From NCBI GenBank assembly GCA_030618325.1, contig JAUXDP010000192.1:1-6113 (forward strand): a stretch of 6,113 nucleotides of DNA. Direction: 5' to 3'. Below the pieces are notes generated by a model that did not search any database, had not been told where the DNA came from, and worked only from the letters and a program-made list of their open reading frames with translations. The stretch is from Methylococcaceae bacterium (GTDB lineage: Bacteria > Pseudomonadota > Gammaproteobacteria > Methylococcales > Methylomonadaceae). This document shows positions 1 through 6,043 of this stretch, one piece after another (the stretch's first letter is position 1; each line of letters begins with the position of its first letter). Made by a program: the position numbers and the translations under genes.

Positions 1-394
1 TGTCTGGTTCAGGCAGAGAGATACCTGATAGAGGTTTATCGGTATATCGAATTTAAATCCGGTAAGAGCAAAAATGGTGGACGACCCGAGCGAATATAGT
101 TGGTCGAGTTACCAGATCAATGCATTGGGCAAAATATCGGATTTGTGTACACCGCATCCTGAATATTTAAGGTTGGGGAATACAAAGGACGAGCGAGAGA
201 AAAAATACCGTGCCTTATTCTCCCATCATGTTGAAGGCGATTGGCTGGAAAAGATCAGGTCGAGTGTCAACAAAGGGATGGCTATTGGTCATGATTGTTT
301 CAAGAATGAGATTAAAATATTAACTGGCAGAAGGCTAAGGCCCAAAAAAGTGGGCCGACCAGTCGGGTGGCGTAAGATAAGGAATGGTGTTTAA
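1..394 (+). pseudogene. REP-associated tyrosine transposase (RAYT, Y1/IS200-like), C-terminal part, frameshifted
   Basis: This is the C-terminal part of a Y1 (HUH) single-strand transposase of the RAYT type, which normally acts on REP palindromes; the N-terminal catalytic HUH motif lies outside the window. Frame 1 from the first base reads CLVQAERYLIEVYRYIEF, then goes out of frame. From about position 56 the next frame continues NPVRAKMVDDPSEYSWSSY. Joined, this gives the family hallmark YRYIE-NPVRAKMV--P--Y-WSS. One extra A in the AAA at 55-57 explains the break. The rest runs to the TAA at 392-394 and ends in a basic tail, GRRLRPKKVGRPVGWRK, typical of these proteins. An in-frame ATG at 74 exists, but a protein starting there would lack the catalytic domain. 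The gene converges on an insertion-sequence remnant beginning about 20 bases past its stop. I am confident of the family and fairly confident that it is inactive, unless the extra base is a sequencing error. Confidence 0.82.
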
Positions 395-416
395 TTTGTA
401 TCTGCCCCCCGTGATG

Positions 417-745
417 ATCTGCCATTAAACTGGTCATGTGGGCATAGCGGGTATGTCCTGAAAGAATCGAGAGTAAGAACGTACCTAAGATATTGACTTT
501 TTTGGGGGCGTTATTGCTGGCATAAATTAAAGGGCATTCGTCAACCCAAGGTTGAAATAAGTGCCCCATTTTTAGATGCTGAATGAAAAAATGCAGTTGT
601 CCCAATGGAGTCACTTGTGCTTGTGGATCCCACTCAATATGAATTTTCCATCAAATGTATCGGCAACCAGTGCACTGATTTCCCGCTTAGCAAACACAAT
701 TTCTTTGTTACCCTCTGGGTGAATGAATTTAGGAGGTAATACCAT
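417..745 (-). pseudogene. DDE-type IS transposase, N-terminal fragment, frameshifted and truncated
   Basis: The fragment starts at the ATG at 745-743 (- strand) and reads MVLPPKFIHPEGNKEIVFAK, then on to ADTFDGK, where the frame breaks. It resumes one frame over as HIEWDPQAQVTPLGQLHFF and continues through PWVDECPL, SNNAPKK and LSGHTRYAHMTSLM before resemblance stops near 417. The break lies in the A-run covered by 644-647: one A lost from a run of five gives the observed sequence, and the first frame stops at 613-611. From memory the N-terminal motifs (W-P-AQVTP-GQL-FFI, NNAPKK--ILG, LSGH-RYAH) match a DDE transposase group found in many environmental proteobacteria. I cannot assign an IS family with certainty. 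The DDE catalytic core is missing, so the fragment cannot be active. Past the break point the open frame only reads antisense through the neighbouring RAYT gene. Confidence 0.75.
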
Positions 746-955
746 GGCTCAGCAGGTGATTCAATTACTCCGAATTATAACGCTTTATTCAATTGATAAT
801 TTTAGTATATTCAATGACTTATAGTTTGCTAAAAGTTGAGCTGGACAGTAGTGATTTTATCCATAAAATTCTTCCCATAAGCAAGGAAAGTGTATTAAAA
901 TTACTATCCATCATTAGTTTTTTTACCCTACGACAAAAATTTACAAGGTGACCTT
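746..955. other. Gene-free AT-rich spacer between the IS fragment and the dockerin gene
   Basis: I find no convincing gene, RNA or terminator here. The left part should contain the upstream end of the truncated insertion sequence; on the - strand TATAAT occurs around 774-779, but no good -35 hexamer lies at a usual distance. The right part is the leader of the exported-protein gene and ends with the Shine-Dalgarno-like AAGGTGA a few bases before its ATG at 956. I could not identify a convincing promoter for that gene. Confidence 0.5.
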
Positions 956-2725
956 ATGAGAAATTCAAAACGTTTTTTCGAAGTGCTAATATGCGCCTTT
1001 TTTTTCATACCGTCAGGCAATGCTGCACAGATATACCAGATTACGGATTTATGGCAAGGTGAAGCTAGTGCTCGTGACATCAACGATCTAAAGCAGATTG
1101 TTGGATCTAGAGGTCCTGATGCTCGGTGGGGCCTAGGCCAAACTATTGCCGTCATGTGGGATAATGGTAAACTTGTCGATCTTCACGCTGAGCTTAAGCT
1201 TCAAGGGCGAGGAGTAAGTATCGCTGATCGTATCAATAACCAAGGCTTGGTGCGAGGCCAAAGTGATAACTGTGGTGTATGTCCTGGACTTCACGACGTT
1301 CGTAATGAACTGTGGTTTAACGGTAATCTAGTAACGGATTCGACTGATTTGAGCGAATCGGGGCTAATGGTTTATAACTCGCTTTCTCGCCCGCAGCCAC
1401 CCACACCCGAACAGGCCTTCTTAATGGAGAACGGTCACTCGCAACCTCTTGGCACCCTGCCTGGGAAAATAAGCGCCGCGGCTAGTGATGTGAATATACA
1501 TGGGCAGGTTGTAGGAATTTCAGGTGGGCTTCCTTTTATATGGGAAAATGGCAAAATGATTGCGCTTTCTCTACTACCAGGGGCAACGGGGGGTACTGCG
1601 TCGGGGATTAATGATTCCGGTGTTATCTTCGGGAAAAACGGTAGGGATGCCGTTTTATGGGATAATCTTGAGCTGTATGATCTTAGCGATGAATTTCTTA
1701 ACATTTTTGATATTAACAATAGAGGGCAGGTCATAGGCGGGGGGCATGGTGGTGAACTACTTTTTTGGGATCAAGTAACAAAGAAAACAGTCGATATAAT
1801 GACCCTTATCGATCCCGCAGATCCTTTCTCAAAGAATATTGTCGGTCCGTTCCTGTTTTCAAGGGGTGCGATAAATAACCATGGACAAATCGTCGCTACC
1901 TTTGAGGTATTATTGGATAATGGAAATAAAGAATTTAGGGCTTTGTTGTTGACGCCTGTTTCTCAAGCATCTGTGCTCGTAGGAGATAAGGATAACTTCG
2001 TATTTGGCGATAGCAACGACATTCCACCACGGTCAGCATGTGCTGAAAAAATATTGGCCGATATATCTGCAGATGAGGGTCAAGACCTTGGCGTTGATTT
2101 AGATGTAGGTGGAAACGATCGCCCTGTCGGGCTAACCCATTATTTAGCTTTACCGGACGATGCTAAAGTTACGTCTGCAAAAGTAACGTTTAAAATTAGA
2201 GGTAATAATAACCTCGTAAGAAATGACGGAGTTTACTTCGATTGCCTTGCCAATCCATGGGATGAGAACACAGAAGTTATCGCGTTGAAGGATTTGCTTG
2301 GCCGTGAACCAAAAAATAACGAAACGCACACGCTGACGATCAATCTTGCCAAGACACCCGTGTTATTGGGACCCCTGAGCACATATCCTGTCTCCACCCC
2401 TCGATATCGCAATTTACTACCACTGGTCAAAAGTGGCGAAGTCAATCTTGTCTATGCTGACGATTTCACCGTGGATTACTCCGAACTGGATGTTACCTAT
2501 GTGTTGCCATCGGCACCTTCGGGGGACCTAACAGGGGACAACATTGTGGATCGAGACGATTTAGATATCATTGTCGCTGCCCTTAACACGGATGCGACCG
2601 AGCCGGATGACCCACGGGATATCGATGGCGACCACCGAATCACGATTTTGGATGCCCGAAAGCTGGTCGTTTTATGTTGGAAAAATGGTCGGCCTCGATG
2701 TACTGTTAATGGCCAATTAAACTGA
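956..2725 (+). CDS. Exported HAF-repeat protein with C-terminal dockerin-like calcium-binding domain
   Basis: The product is 589 residues and of unknown function, probably secreted or periplasmic. Residues 1-23 form a signal peptide: basic MRNSKR, hydrophobic VLICAFFFIP, cleavage likely after SGNA. Residues about 36-335 carry repeated HAF-type units, an I/V-N--G-V-G turn followed by a short strand such as AVMWDNGKLVDL: ARDINDLKQIVG (39-50), ADRINNQGLVRG (90-101), ASDVNIHGQVVG (176-187), ASGINDSGVIFG (215-226), FDINNRGQVIG (251-261) and RGAINNHGQIV (303-313). This would suit a repetitive beta fold. Residues about 338-516 form a beta-rich segment ending VDYSELDVTYVL, resembling modules of PEP-CTERM-type surface proteins. 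Residues 523-583 resemble a type I dockerin, with two Asp-rich calcium loops (DLTGDNIVDRDDL and DIDGDHRITILDARKL) and a Cys pair at 574 and 582. No cohesin or scaffoldin is visible nearby. The start is supported by AAGGTGA just upstream. The last seven codons and the stop probably come from an inserted element. It is flanked by mobile-element remnants on both sides. Confidence 0.9.
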   Translation: MRNSKRFFEVLICAFFFIPSGNAAQIYQITDLWQGEASARDINDLKQIVGSRGPDARWGLGQTIAVMWDNGKLVDLHAELKLQGRGVSIADRINNQGLVRGQSDNCGVCPGLHDVRNELWFNGNLVTDSTDLSESGLMVYNSLSRPQPPTPEQAFLMENGHSQPLGTLPGKISAAASDVNIHGQVVGISGGLPFIWENGKMIALSLLPGATGGTASGINDSGVIFGKNGRDAVLWDNLELYDLSDEFLNIFDINNRGQVIGGGHGGELLFWDQVTKKTVDIMTLIDPADPFSKNIVGPFLFSRGAINNHGQIVATFEVLLDNGNKEFRALLLTPVSQASVLVGDKDNFVFGDSNDIPPRSACAEKILADISADEGQDLGVDLDVGGNDRPVGLTHYLALPDDAKVTSAKVTFKIRGNNNLVRNDGVYFDCLANPWDENTEVIALKDLLGREPKNNETHTLTINLAKTPVLLGPLSTYPVSTPRYRNLLPLVKSGEVNLVYADDFTVDYSELDVTYVLPSAPSGDLTGDNIVDRDDLDIIVAALNTDATEPDDPRDIDGDHRITILDARKLVVLCWKNGRPRCTVNGQLN

Positions 2726-2753
2726 GCCAAAAATGGCCATTAATATTGAGCCA
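2708..2753. repeat. Two 22-bp direct repeats resembling an IS21-family end
   Basis: Two copies, 2708-2729 and 2732-2753, start AATGGCCA and end TGAGCCA. They match at 18 of 22 positions with a 24-bp period. Tandem copies of a roughly 20-bp motif just inside a TGT-starting end are typical of IS21-family tips, where they bind the transposase. Candidate TGT tips lie at 2699 and 2704. No istA or istB follows, so this would be a solo end. The repeat is seen directly; the IS21 assignment rests on general resemblance. Confidence 0.55.
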
Positions 2754-2789
2754 CTTTTTCAGACTTTATTGTTCCAGTTCGCTAGTTCA

Positions 2790-2890
2790 AAACTATGCAC
2801 TTTCAGTGCAAGGCTTTAGCTGCTCGATCATCCATAACGACTTTCAGTCCATAACATTAACCCACCAGCTTTAAGCTGGTGGTTGTTTAA
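2790..2890. mobile_element. Orphan IS200/IS605-like right end (possible omega-RNA relic)
   Basis: Three hairpins follow one another. TGCAC-TTTCA-GTGCA is at 2796-2810. GAC-TTTCA-GTC is at 2839-2849, with the same loop and a shared ACTTTCAGT. A perfect CCACCAGC/GCTGGTGG stem around TTTAA is at 2862-2882, followed by GTTGTTTAA. Imperfect hairpins just inside the 3' end, with a strong CCACCAGC-type stem, are characteristic of IS200/IS605 elements, where the same region can encode the 3' part of the TnpB guide (omega) RNA. No tnpA or tnpB reading frame is present here, so this would be a solo end or a small non-autonomous derivative. The boundaries are approximate. Alternatively the last hairpin is just a transcription terminator. 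Confidence 0.45.
2862..2888 (+). terminator. Strong hairpin with short T-rich tail, possible terminator
   Basis: A perfect 8-bp stem (CCACCAGC 2862-2869 with GCTGGTGG 2875-2882; the loop TTTAA can close further) is followed by TTGTTT. It lies after the dockerin gene and before the promoter of the threonine operon, so it could end transcription from the former whatever its mobile-element origin. The T-tract is short and interrupted by G. Confidence 0.4.
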
Positions 2891-2917
2891 TCGTGCGGGA
2901 GTGGGTTTTATAGCAGG

Positions 2918-2947
2918 TTGATTTTAGTTGGGCAAGATGCTTATACT
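2918..2947 (+). promoter_or_regulatory. Candidate sigma-70 promoter for the tdh-kbl operon
   Basis: TTGATT (2918-2923, four of six to consensus) and TATACT (2942-2947, five of six) are separated by 18 bp. The expected start of transcription, near 2954, gives a leader of roughly 34 bases to the ATG at 2988. This leaves no room for a riboswitch. Confidence 0.5.
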
Positions 2948-2987
2948 GATTTGATCATTTCTGTATTTCAAACTCAGAGTCAAGGAT

Positions 2988-3944
2988 ATGAAAAAAATAT
3001 TAGTGACAGGTGCAACTGGGCAGGTGGGTTCTGAAATAACGATGGCACTTCGCCAGAAATATGCGGGTGAAAATATTATTGCAGTTGGACATAGCCGACA
3101 ACCGAGTTCAGAACTAGCAGACACCGGGCCCTATATAACACTTGATGTTAGAGATCAAGCTGCTTTAATTAAAGCGGTTAAAGATAATCAGGTTGACACT
3201 GTTTTTCACTTGGCTTCGTTATTATCGGCTGTTGCAGAAAAATTGCCGCAAAAAGCTTGGGATATCAACATGAATGGATTGCTAAATGTATTGGAGACAG
3301 CCCGAATGATGCGTTGTGCGGTATTCTTCCCCAGTTCGATAGCTGCCTTTGGTTACCAGACCCCAGCACTCAATACACCACAAGATACTATTCAACGACC
3401 TAACACCATGTACGGGATTACCAAGGTTTCAGGAGAGTTACTCTGCGACTATTATCAGCAGCGATTTGCCGTCGATGCGCGAGGGTTGAGGTATCCGGGG
3501 TTGATTTCTTACAAAACTGAAGCCGGTGGGGGTACAACTGATTATGCGGTGGAAATATTCTATGCGGCGTTACAAAAAAAATCCTACCAATGTTTTCTTA
3601 AAGCGGATACACAGCTGGATATGATGTATATGCCTGATGCTGTTAACGCAGCGATTGGCTTAATGCAAGCAGATGTTGAGCAATTAAGTCATCATAATGC
3701 CTTCAATGTTACGGCAATGAGTATTACTCCAGAACAGTTATCTACAGAAATTAAACGACATATTGCCGATTTTACAATTAGTTATAAGATTGACCCTGTG
3801 AGGCAGGCAATTGCTGATTCCTGGCCTAAACATATGGATGATCGTTGCGCTCATCAGGAATGGGGCTGGCAGCCTGAATTTACTTTGTCGGCAATGGTCG
3901 AAGAGATGCTGGAAAAGTTAGCTGTTAAATTATCGAAGCAGTAG
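2988..3944 (+). CDS. tdh: L-threonine 3-dehydrogenase, short-chain (epimerase-like) type
   Basis: The product is a 318-residue cytoplasmic NAD-dependent enzyme of the extended SDR (epimerase/dehydratase) superfamily. It is inferred to oxidise L-threonine to 2-amino-3-ketobutyrate, forming NADH. The Rossmann glycine motif GATGQVG is at 8-14, and the acidic DVRD segment sits at 53-56. The catalytic region shows PSSIAAFG (115-122) with the active-site Ser, and MYGITK (141-146) giving Tyr142 and Lys146. GGGTTDYAVEI (180-190) and DMMYMPDA (211-218) are segments I associate with SDR-type threonine dehydrogenases rather than sugar epimerases. Length is normal for this type. The enterobacterial Tdh is an unrelated zinc-dependent MDR enzyme. 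The next gene, 12 bp downstream, encodes the expected partner enzyme, which strongly supports the call. Start choice: the next Met (19) lies after the glycine motif, so ATG 2988 is needed even though the only clear Shine-Dalgarno, AAGGA, is just one base away. Confidence 0.88.
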   Translation: MKKILVTGATGQVGSEITMALRQKYAGENIIAVGHSRQPSSELADTGPYITLDVRDQAALIKAVKDNQVDTVFHLASLLSAVAEKLPQKAWDINMNGLLNVLETARMMRCAVFFPSSIAAFGYQTPALNTPQDTIQRPNTMYGITKVSGELLCDYYQQRFAVDARGLRYPGLISYKTEAGGGTTDYAVEIFYAALQKKSYQCFLKADTQLDMMYMPDAVNAAIGLMQADVEQLSHHNAFNVTAMSITPEQLSTEIKRHIADFTISYKIDPVRQAIADSWPKHMDDRCAHQEWGWQPEFTLSAMVEEMLEKLAVKLSKQ

Positions 3945-3956
3945 CGGGAGGTTCTG

Positions 3957-5174
3957 ATGTCGTTGGATAAAGTTGAAACAATATTCTCGGAACAATTATC
4001 AGAAAAAGATAAGCAAGGGACAGCTAAAAGAAACGAGTTGGTTATTACAGGTATAAAACCAGCGGTTAATGGACATGGCCCCCGATATTTTCTGGCTAAC
4101 CAGGGAGATAGAGGTTTTTTACGACTGAATTCCAATTCTTACTTGGGATTGGAGAATCATCCAGCAGTAATCAATGCAGAAGCTCAAGCTGCTGAATTGT
4201 ATGGTGCAGGGCCTGGAGCGGTTCGATTTATTAGTGGTACTTACCAACCTCATAAGGATTTAGAACAAAAACTTGCTGAGTTTCATGGCCGGGAGTCTGC
4301 TATGTTATTCAGTGCAGCTTATGCAACCATGATGGGTGTGCTGCCACAGTTTATAACCGAGAATACCTTGGTTGTTAGTGATGCGCTCAATCATAATTGT
4401 ATTATCAATGCGATACGCTTATCGAAACCAGCTAATAAAGCCATATACGCGCATCTTGACATGGCTGATTTAAAACAGATATTAAAAACCAATAAAGGAT
4501 TATTCAAACGAGTTTGTGTAGTGACAGATGGAGTCTTCAGCATGCGTGGAGATATTGCTGCATTAGATCAAATCACAGACATCTGTAAACAGCATGAACA
4601 GGAATATGAGGAAGGGATAATTACTCTGGTTGATGATTCTCATGGCGTGGGTGCGTTAGGCAATACAGGTCGAGGAACTGAGGAAGTTACTCAAACTACA
4701 GCCGATGTGTTAATTGCCACACTGGGCAAAGCTTTTGGGGTTAATGGAGGCTATGTGGTTTCCAGCACGAAAACCGTAGATTATTTAAGAGAAACAGCTC
4801 CACTTTATATTTACTCAAACCCCATTACGCCTGCAGAAGCAGCGGCAGCTTTGAAAGCAATACAGATTGTTGATAGCCCTGAAGGTATCGACAAGCTGGA
4901 AAATTTGCGTCAATTAACTCAGCAATTGAGGCATGGATTGATACAAGCAGGTTTCGAAACAGTACCCAGTGAACATCCGATAGTACCGATCTTAATCAGG
5001 GATACAGAAACTACATCGACTTTGGTAGAGTATTTGTTTGCCAATAATATTTTAGCCACTGGGCTGAATTATCCTGTTGTCCCTAAAGGGGAAGAAGAAG
5101 TCAGATTACAAGTTTCTGCCAGCCACACAGAAAAAGATATCAGTTATTTTTTAGAAGTTTTGAACAGGTTTTAA
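3957..5174 (+). CDS. kbl: 2-amino-3-ketobutyrate CoA ligase-like PLP enzyme (alpha-oxoamine synthase family)
   Basis: The product is a 405-residue cytoplasmic PLP enzyme of the alpha-oxoamine synthase family (fold type I). The likely role is cleavage of 2-amino-3-ketobutyrate with CoA to glycine and acetyl-CoA, taking the product of the preceding dehydrogenase. Visible landmarks are LNSNSYLGL (57-65), GPGAVRFISGTYQPHKDLE (85-103), DALNHNCIINAI (142-153) with the cofactor-stacking His146, TDGVFSMRGD (190-199), VDDSHGVGALG (225-235) with Asp226 and His229, and TLGKAFGVNGGY (255-266) with Lys258 as the Schiff-base lysine. The C-terminal segment VRLQVSASHTEKDI (382-395) is the usual end of the family. 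It differs from classic E. coli-type Kbl at several motifs (SGTYQPH instead of CGTQDSH), so a related acyl-CoA/amino-acid condensing activity cannot be excluded; the operon partner is the main argument. GGGAGG at 3946-3951 precedes the ATG, and the two genes are 12 bp apart. Confidence 0.82.
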   Translation: MSLDKVETIFSEQLSEKDKQGTAKRNELVITGIKPAVNGHGPRYFLANQGDRGFLRLNSNSYLGLENHPAVINAEAQAAELYGAGPGAVRFISGTYQPHKDLEQKLAEFHGRESAMLFSAAYATMMGVLPQFITENTLVVSDALNHNCIINAIRLSKPANKAIYAHLDMADLKQILKTNKGLFKRVCVVTDGVFSMRGDIAALDQITDICKQHEQEYEEGIITLVDDSHGVGALGNTGRGTEEVTQTTADVLIATLGKAFGVNGGYVVSSTKTVDYLRETAPLYIYSNPITPAEAAAALKAIQIVDSPEGIDKLENLRQLTQQLRHGLIQAGFETVPSEHPIVPILIRDTETTSTLVEYLFANNILATGLNYPVVPKGEEEVRLQVSASHTEKDISYFLEVLNRF

Positions 5175-5214
5175 TTCTCAATTATTTTTAATAGTGAAGC
5201 ATATATTGTGAGTT

Positions 5215-5232
5215 ACCTTAGATAACTAAGGT
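5215..5232. promoter_or_regulatory. Perfect inverted repeat abutting the vapBC -35 box, candidate operator
   Basis: ACCTTAG-ATAA-CTAAGGT is a perfect 7-bp inverted repeat. Its last T is the first T of the -35 hexamer TTGACA. It has no T-tract, so it is a poor intrinsic terminator for the upstream gene. Its position suits an operator for autoregulation by the VapB-VapC complex, as is usual for such modules. Confidence 0.45.
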
Positions 5233-5260
5233 TGACACAATTAGCTCATTGAATTATATT
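5232..5260 (+). promoter_or_regulatory. Near-consensus sigma-70 promoter of vapBC
   Basis: TTGACA (5232-5237, perfect consensus) and TATATT (5255-5260, five of six) are separated by the ideal 17 bp. Transcription would start near 5267, giving a leader of about 27 bases before the ATG at 5294. This is the best promoter match in the window. Confidence 0.72.
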
Positions 5261-5281
5261 TCTAGCCAATAAGTAATTCAA
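5249..5281. promoter_or_regulatory. Inverted repeat spanning the -10 box and leader of vapBC
   Basis: TTGAATTA (5249-5256) and TAATTCAA (5274-5281) are exact reverse complements, with arm centres 25 bp apart. One arm enters the -10 hexamer and the other ends just before the ribosome-binding site GGGAG (5284-5288). It could be a second operator or an RNA hairpin in the leader. Such AT-rich repeats can also occur by chance. Confidence 0.35.
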
Positions 5282-5293
5282 CTGGGAGATGGT

Positions 5294-5518
5294 ATGCGTA
5301 GCACTATTACAGCAAGAGGGCAAACGGTGATTCCTGCCCAAATCAGAAAGTATTTTCATTTATCCCCCAGCGACCGTTTGGAATGGATAATTGATAATGG
5401 GACTATTCGTGTTGTGCCAGTAGCAGATGATCCCATTTTGGCATTTCGCGCTCAAGGTAAAGGGGGTGCAACAGCTCGTTTGTTAGAAGAGCGCTCAAAA
5501 GACAGAGCGACTGAATGA
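5294..5518 (+). CDS. vapB: VapB-type antitoxin, AbrB/MazE/SpoVT fold
   Basis: The product is 74 residues. Residues 2-43 (RSTITARGQTVIPAQIRKYF, then LSPSDRLEWIIDNGTIRVVPV) form a swapped-hairpin AbrB/MazE/SpoVT DNA-binding domain: the TARGQTVIPAQIRK box is the family hallmark. Residues 44-74 (beginning DDPILAFRAQ, ending EERSKDRATE) are a charged tail of the kind that wraps around and inhibits the PIN toxin. As known for the family, it should neutralise the toxin encoded next and repress its own promoter together with it. GGGAG at 5284-5288 fixes the start at ATG 5294; an ATG at 5289 is in another frame. The TGA stop overlaps the toxin ATG as ATGA, implying coupled translation. Confidence 0.9.
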   Translation: MRSTITARGQTVIPAQIRKYFHLSPSDRLEWIIDNGTIRVVPVADDPILAFRAQGKGGATARLLEERSKDRATE

Positions 5519-5928
5519 GTTGTTATTTGTTAGATACCTCTGCATTCTTGACACTAAGGGATGGTGAAGAAGGGGCTGATACGGTAGCGGATTTATTGTA
5601 TAAGGCAAAACAAGACGAGGCACAGTGTTATGCTTGTTTTATATCTTTAATGGAATTACTTTATCGGGTCTGGAAGGATGAGGGTAAACACAAAGGGCAA
5701 CTTGCTTATGAACAAGCGCAATCATTACCTATTACCTGGATACATGAAGATAAAAAATTGTTAGAAAAAGCAGCCGAGATTAAGGCAACAAAGCAATTAT
5801 CATTAGCCGATGCCTGGATAGCTGCCAGTGCAATTCAACAAAAAGCCATTTTAGTGCATAAAGATCCAGAATTTGCCAATGTAGAATGTCCTCAGCTTGT
5901 GTTGCCATATAAGAAACTGTCTTGTTAA
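5515..5928 (+). CDS. vapC: VapC-type toxin, PIN-domain ribonuclease
   Basis: The product is a 137-residue PIN-domain protein, full length for the family. The N-terminus MSCYLLDTSAFLTL carries the first metal-binding Asp (Asp7). ISLMELLYRV (43-52) gives Glu47, LSLADAWIAASA (95-106) gives Asp99, and LVHKDPEF (113-120) gives Asp117. This completes the acidic quartet that holds Mg2+ or Mn2+ at the active site, so the nuclease appears intact. VapC toxins cut RNA, often tRNA or rRNA; the actual target cannot be read from the sequence. Translation is coupled to the antitoxin through the ATGA overlap. The C-terminus ends KKLSC. Downstream are 147 bases without a gene and then a tRNA-Leu on the opposite strand. 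Confidence 0.92.
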   Translation: MSCYLLDTSAFLTLRDGEEGADTVADLLYKAKQDEAQCYACFISLMELLYRVWKDEGKHKGQLAYEQAQSLPITWIHEDKKLLEKAAEIKATKQLSLADAWIAASAIQQKAILVHKDPEFANVECPQLVLPYKKLSC

Positions 5929-6043
5929 GAATAAATCGGCTGAAAAGCGGTAAAATATGAAGTGGTTACGTTAAACCGGACGCACAATATAAAATAACCT
6001 GAAAACGCTGAGTATACTCCGCAATCGTGCAAAGTATGTGTCT
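5929..6043. other. Gene-free spacer with a 10-bp palindrome
   Basis: No gene and no convincing terminator for vapC are visible. GAGTATACTC at 6010-6019 is a perfect palindrome, extendable to 6007-6022 with one mismatched pair (GC-T-palindrome-C-GC). Its role is unknown. Confidence 0.35.

Noticed and set aside
74..394. Free-standing 106-residue protein starting at ATG 74
   Set aside because: The ATG codes for an internal Met of the conserved NPVRAKMV block. The upstream frame supplies the preceding family residues, so this is the tail of a broken gene.
312..614. Open 100-residue frame on the - strand taken as a whole gene
   Set aside because: Only 417-614 is transposase sequence, and its true start is further upstream at 745 in another frame. 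The part below about 417 is antisense of the RAYT gene.
793..825. Promoter for the dockerin protein gene (TTGATA ... TATAGT)
   Set aside because: The spacing between the hexamers is 21 bp, too long for a normal sigma-70 promoter, and no better pair was found.
1435..1734. Open frame on the - strand inside the dockerin protein gene
   Set aside because: It has no recognisable motif, no plausible leader, and lies fully antisense to a well-supported coding region.
2708..2753. CRISPR-like repeat array
   Set aside because: There are only two copies, separated by 2 bp with no spacer. A transposon end fits better.
3854..4135. Open frame on the - strand across the tdh-kbl junction
   Set aside because: It is antisense to two well-supported genes and has no family features.
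5175..5214. Terminator after the kbl gene
   Set aside because: It contains only AT-rich runs with a trivial ATTA/TAAT pairing and no G+C stem. The inverted repeat at 5215-5232 has no T-tract.
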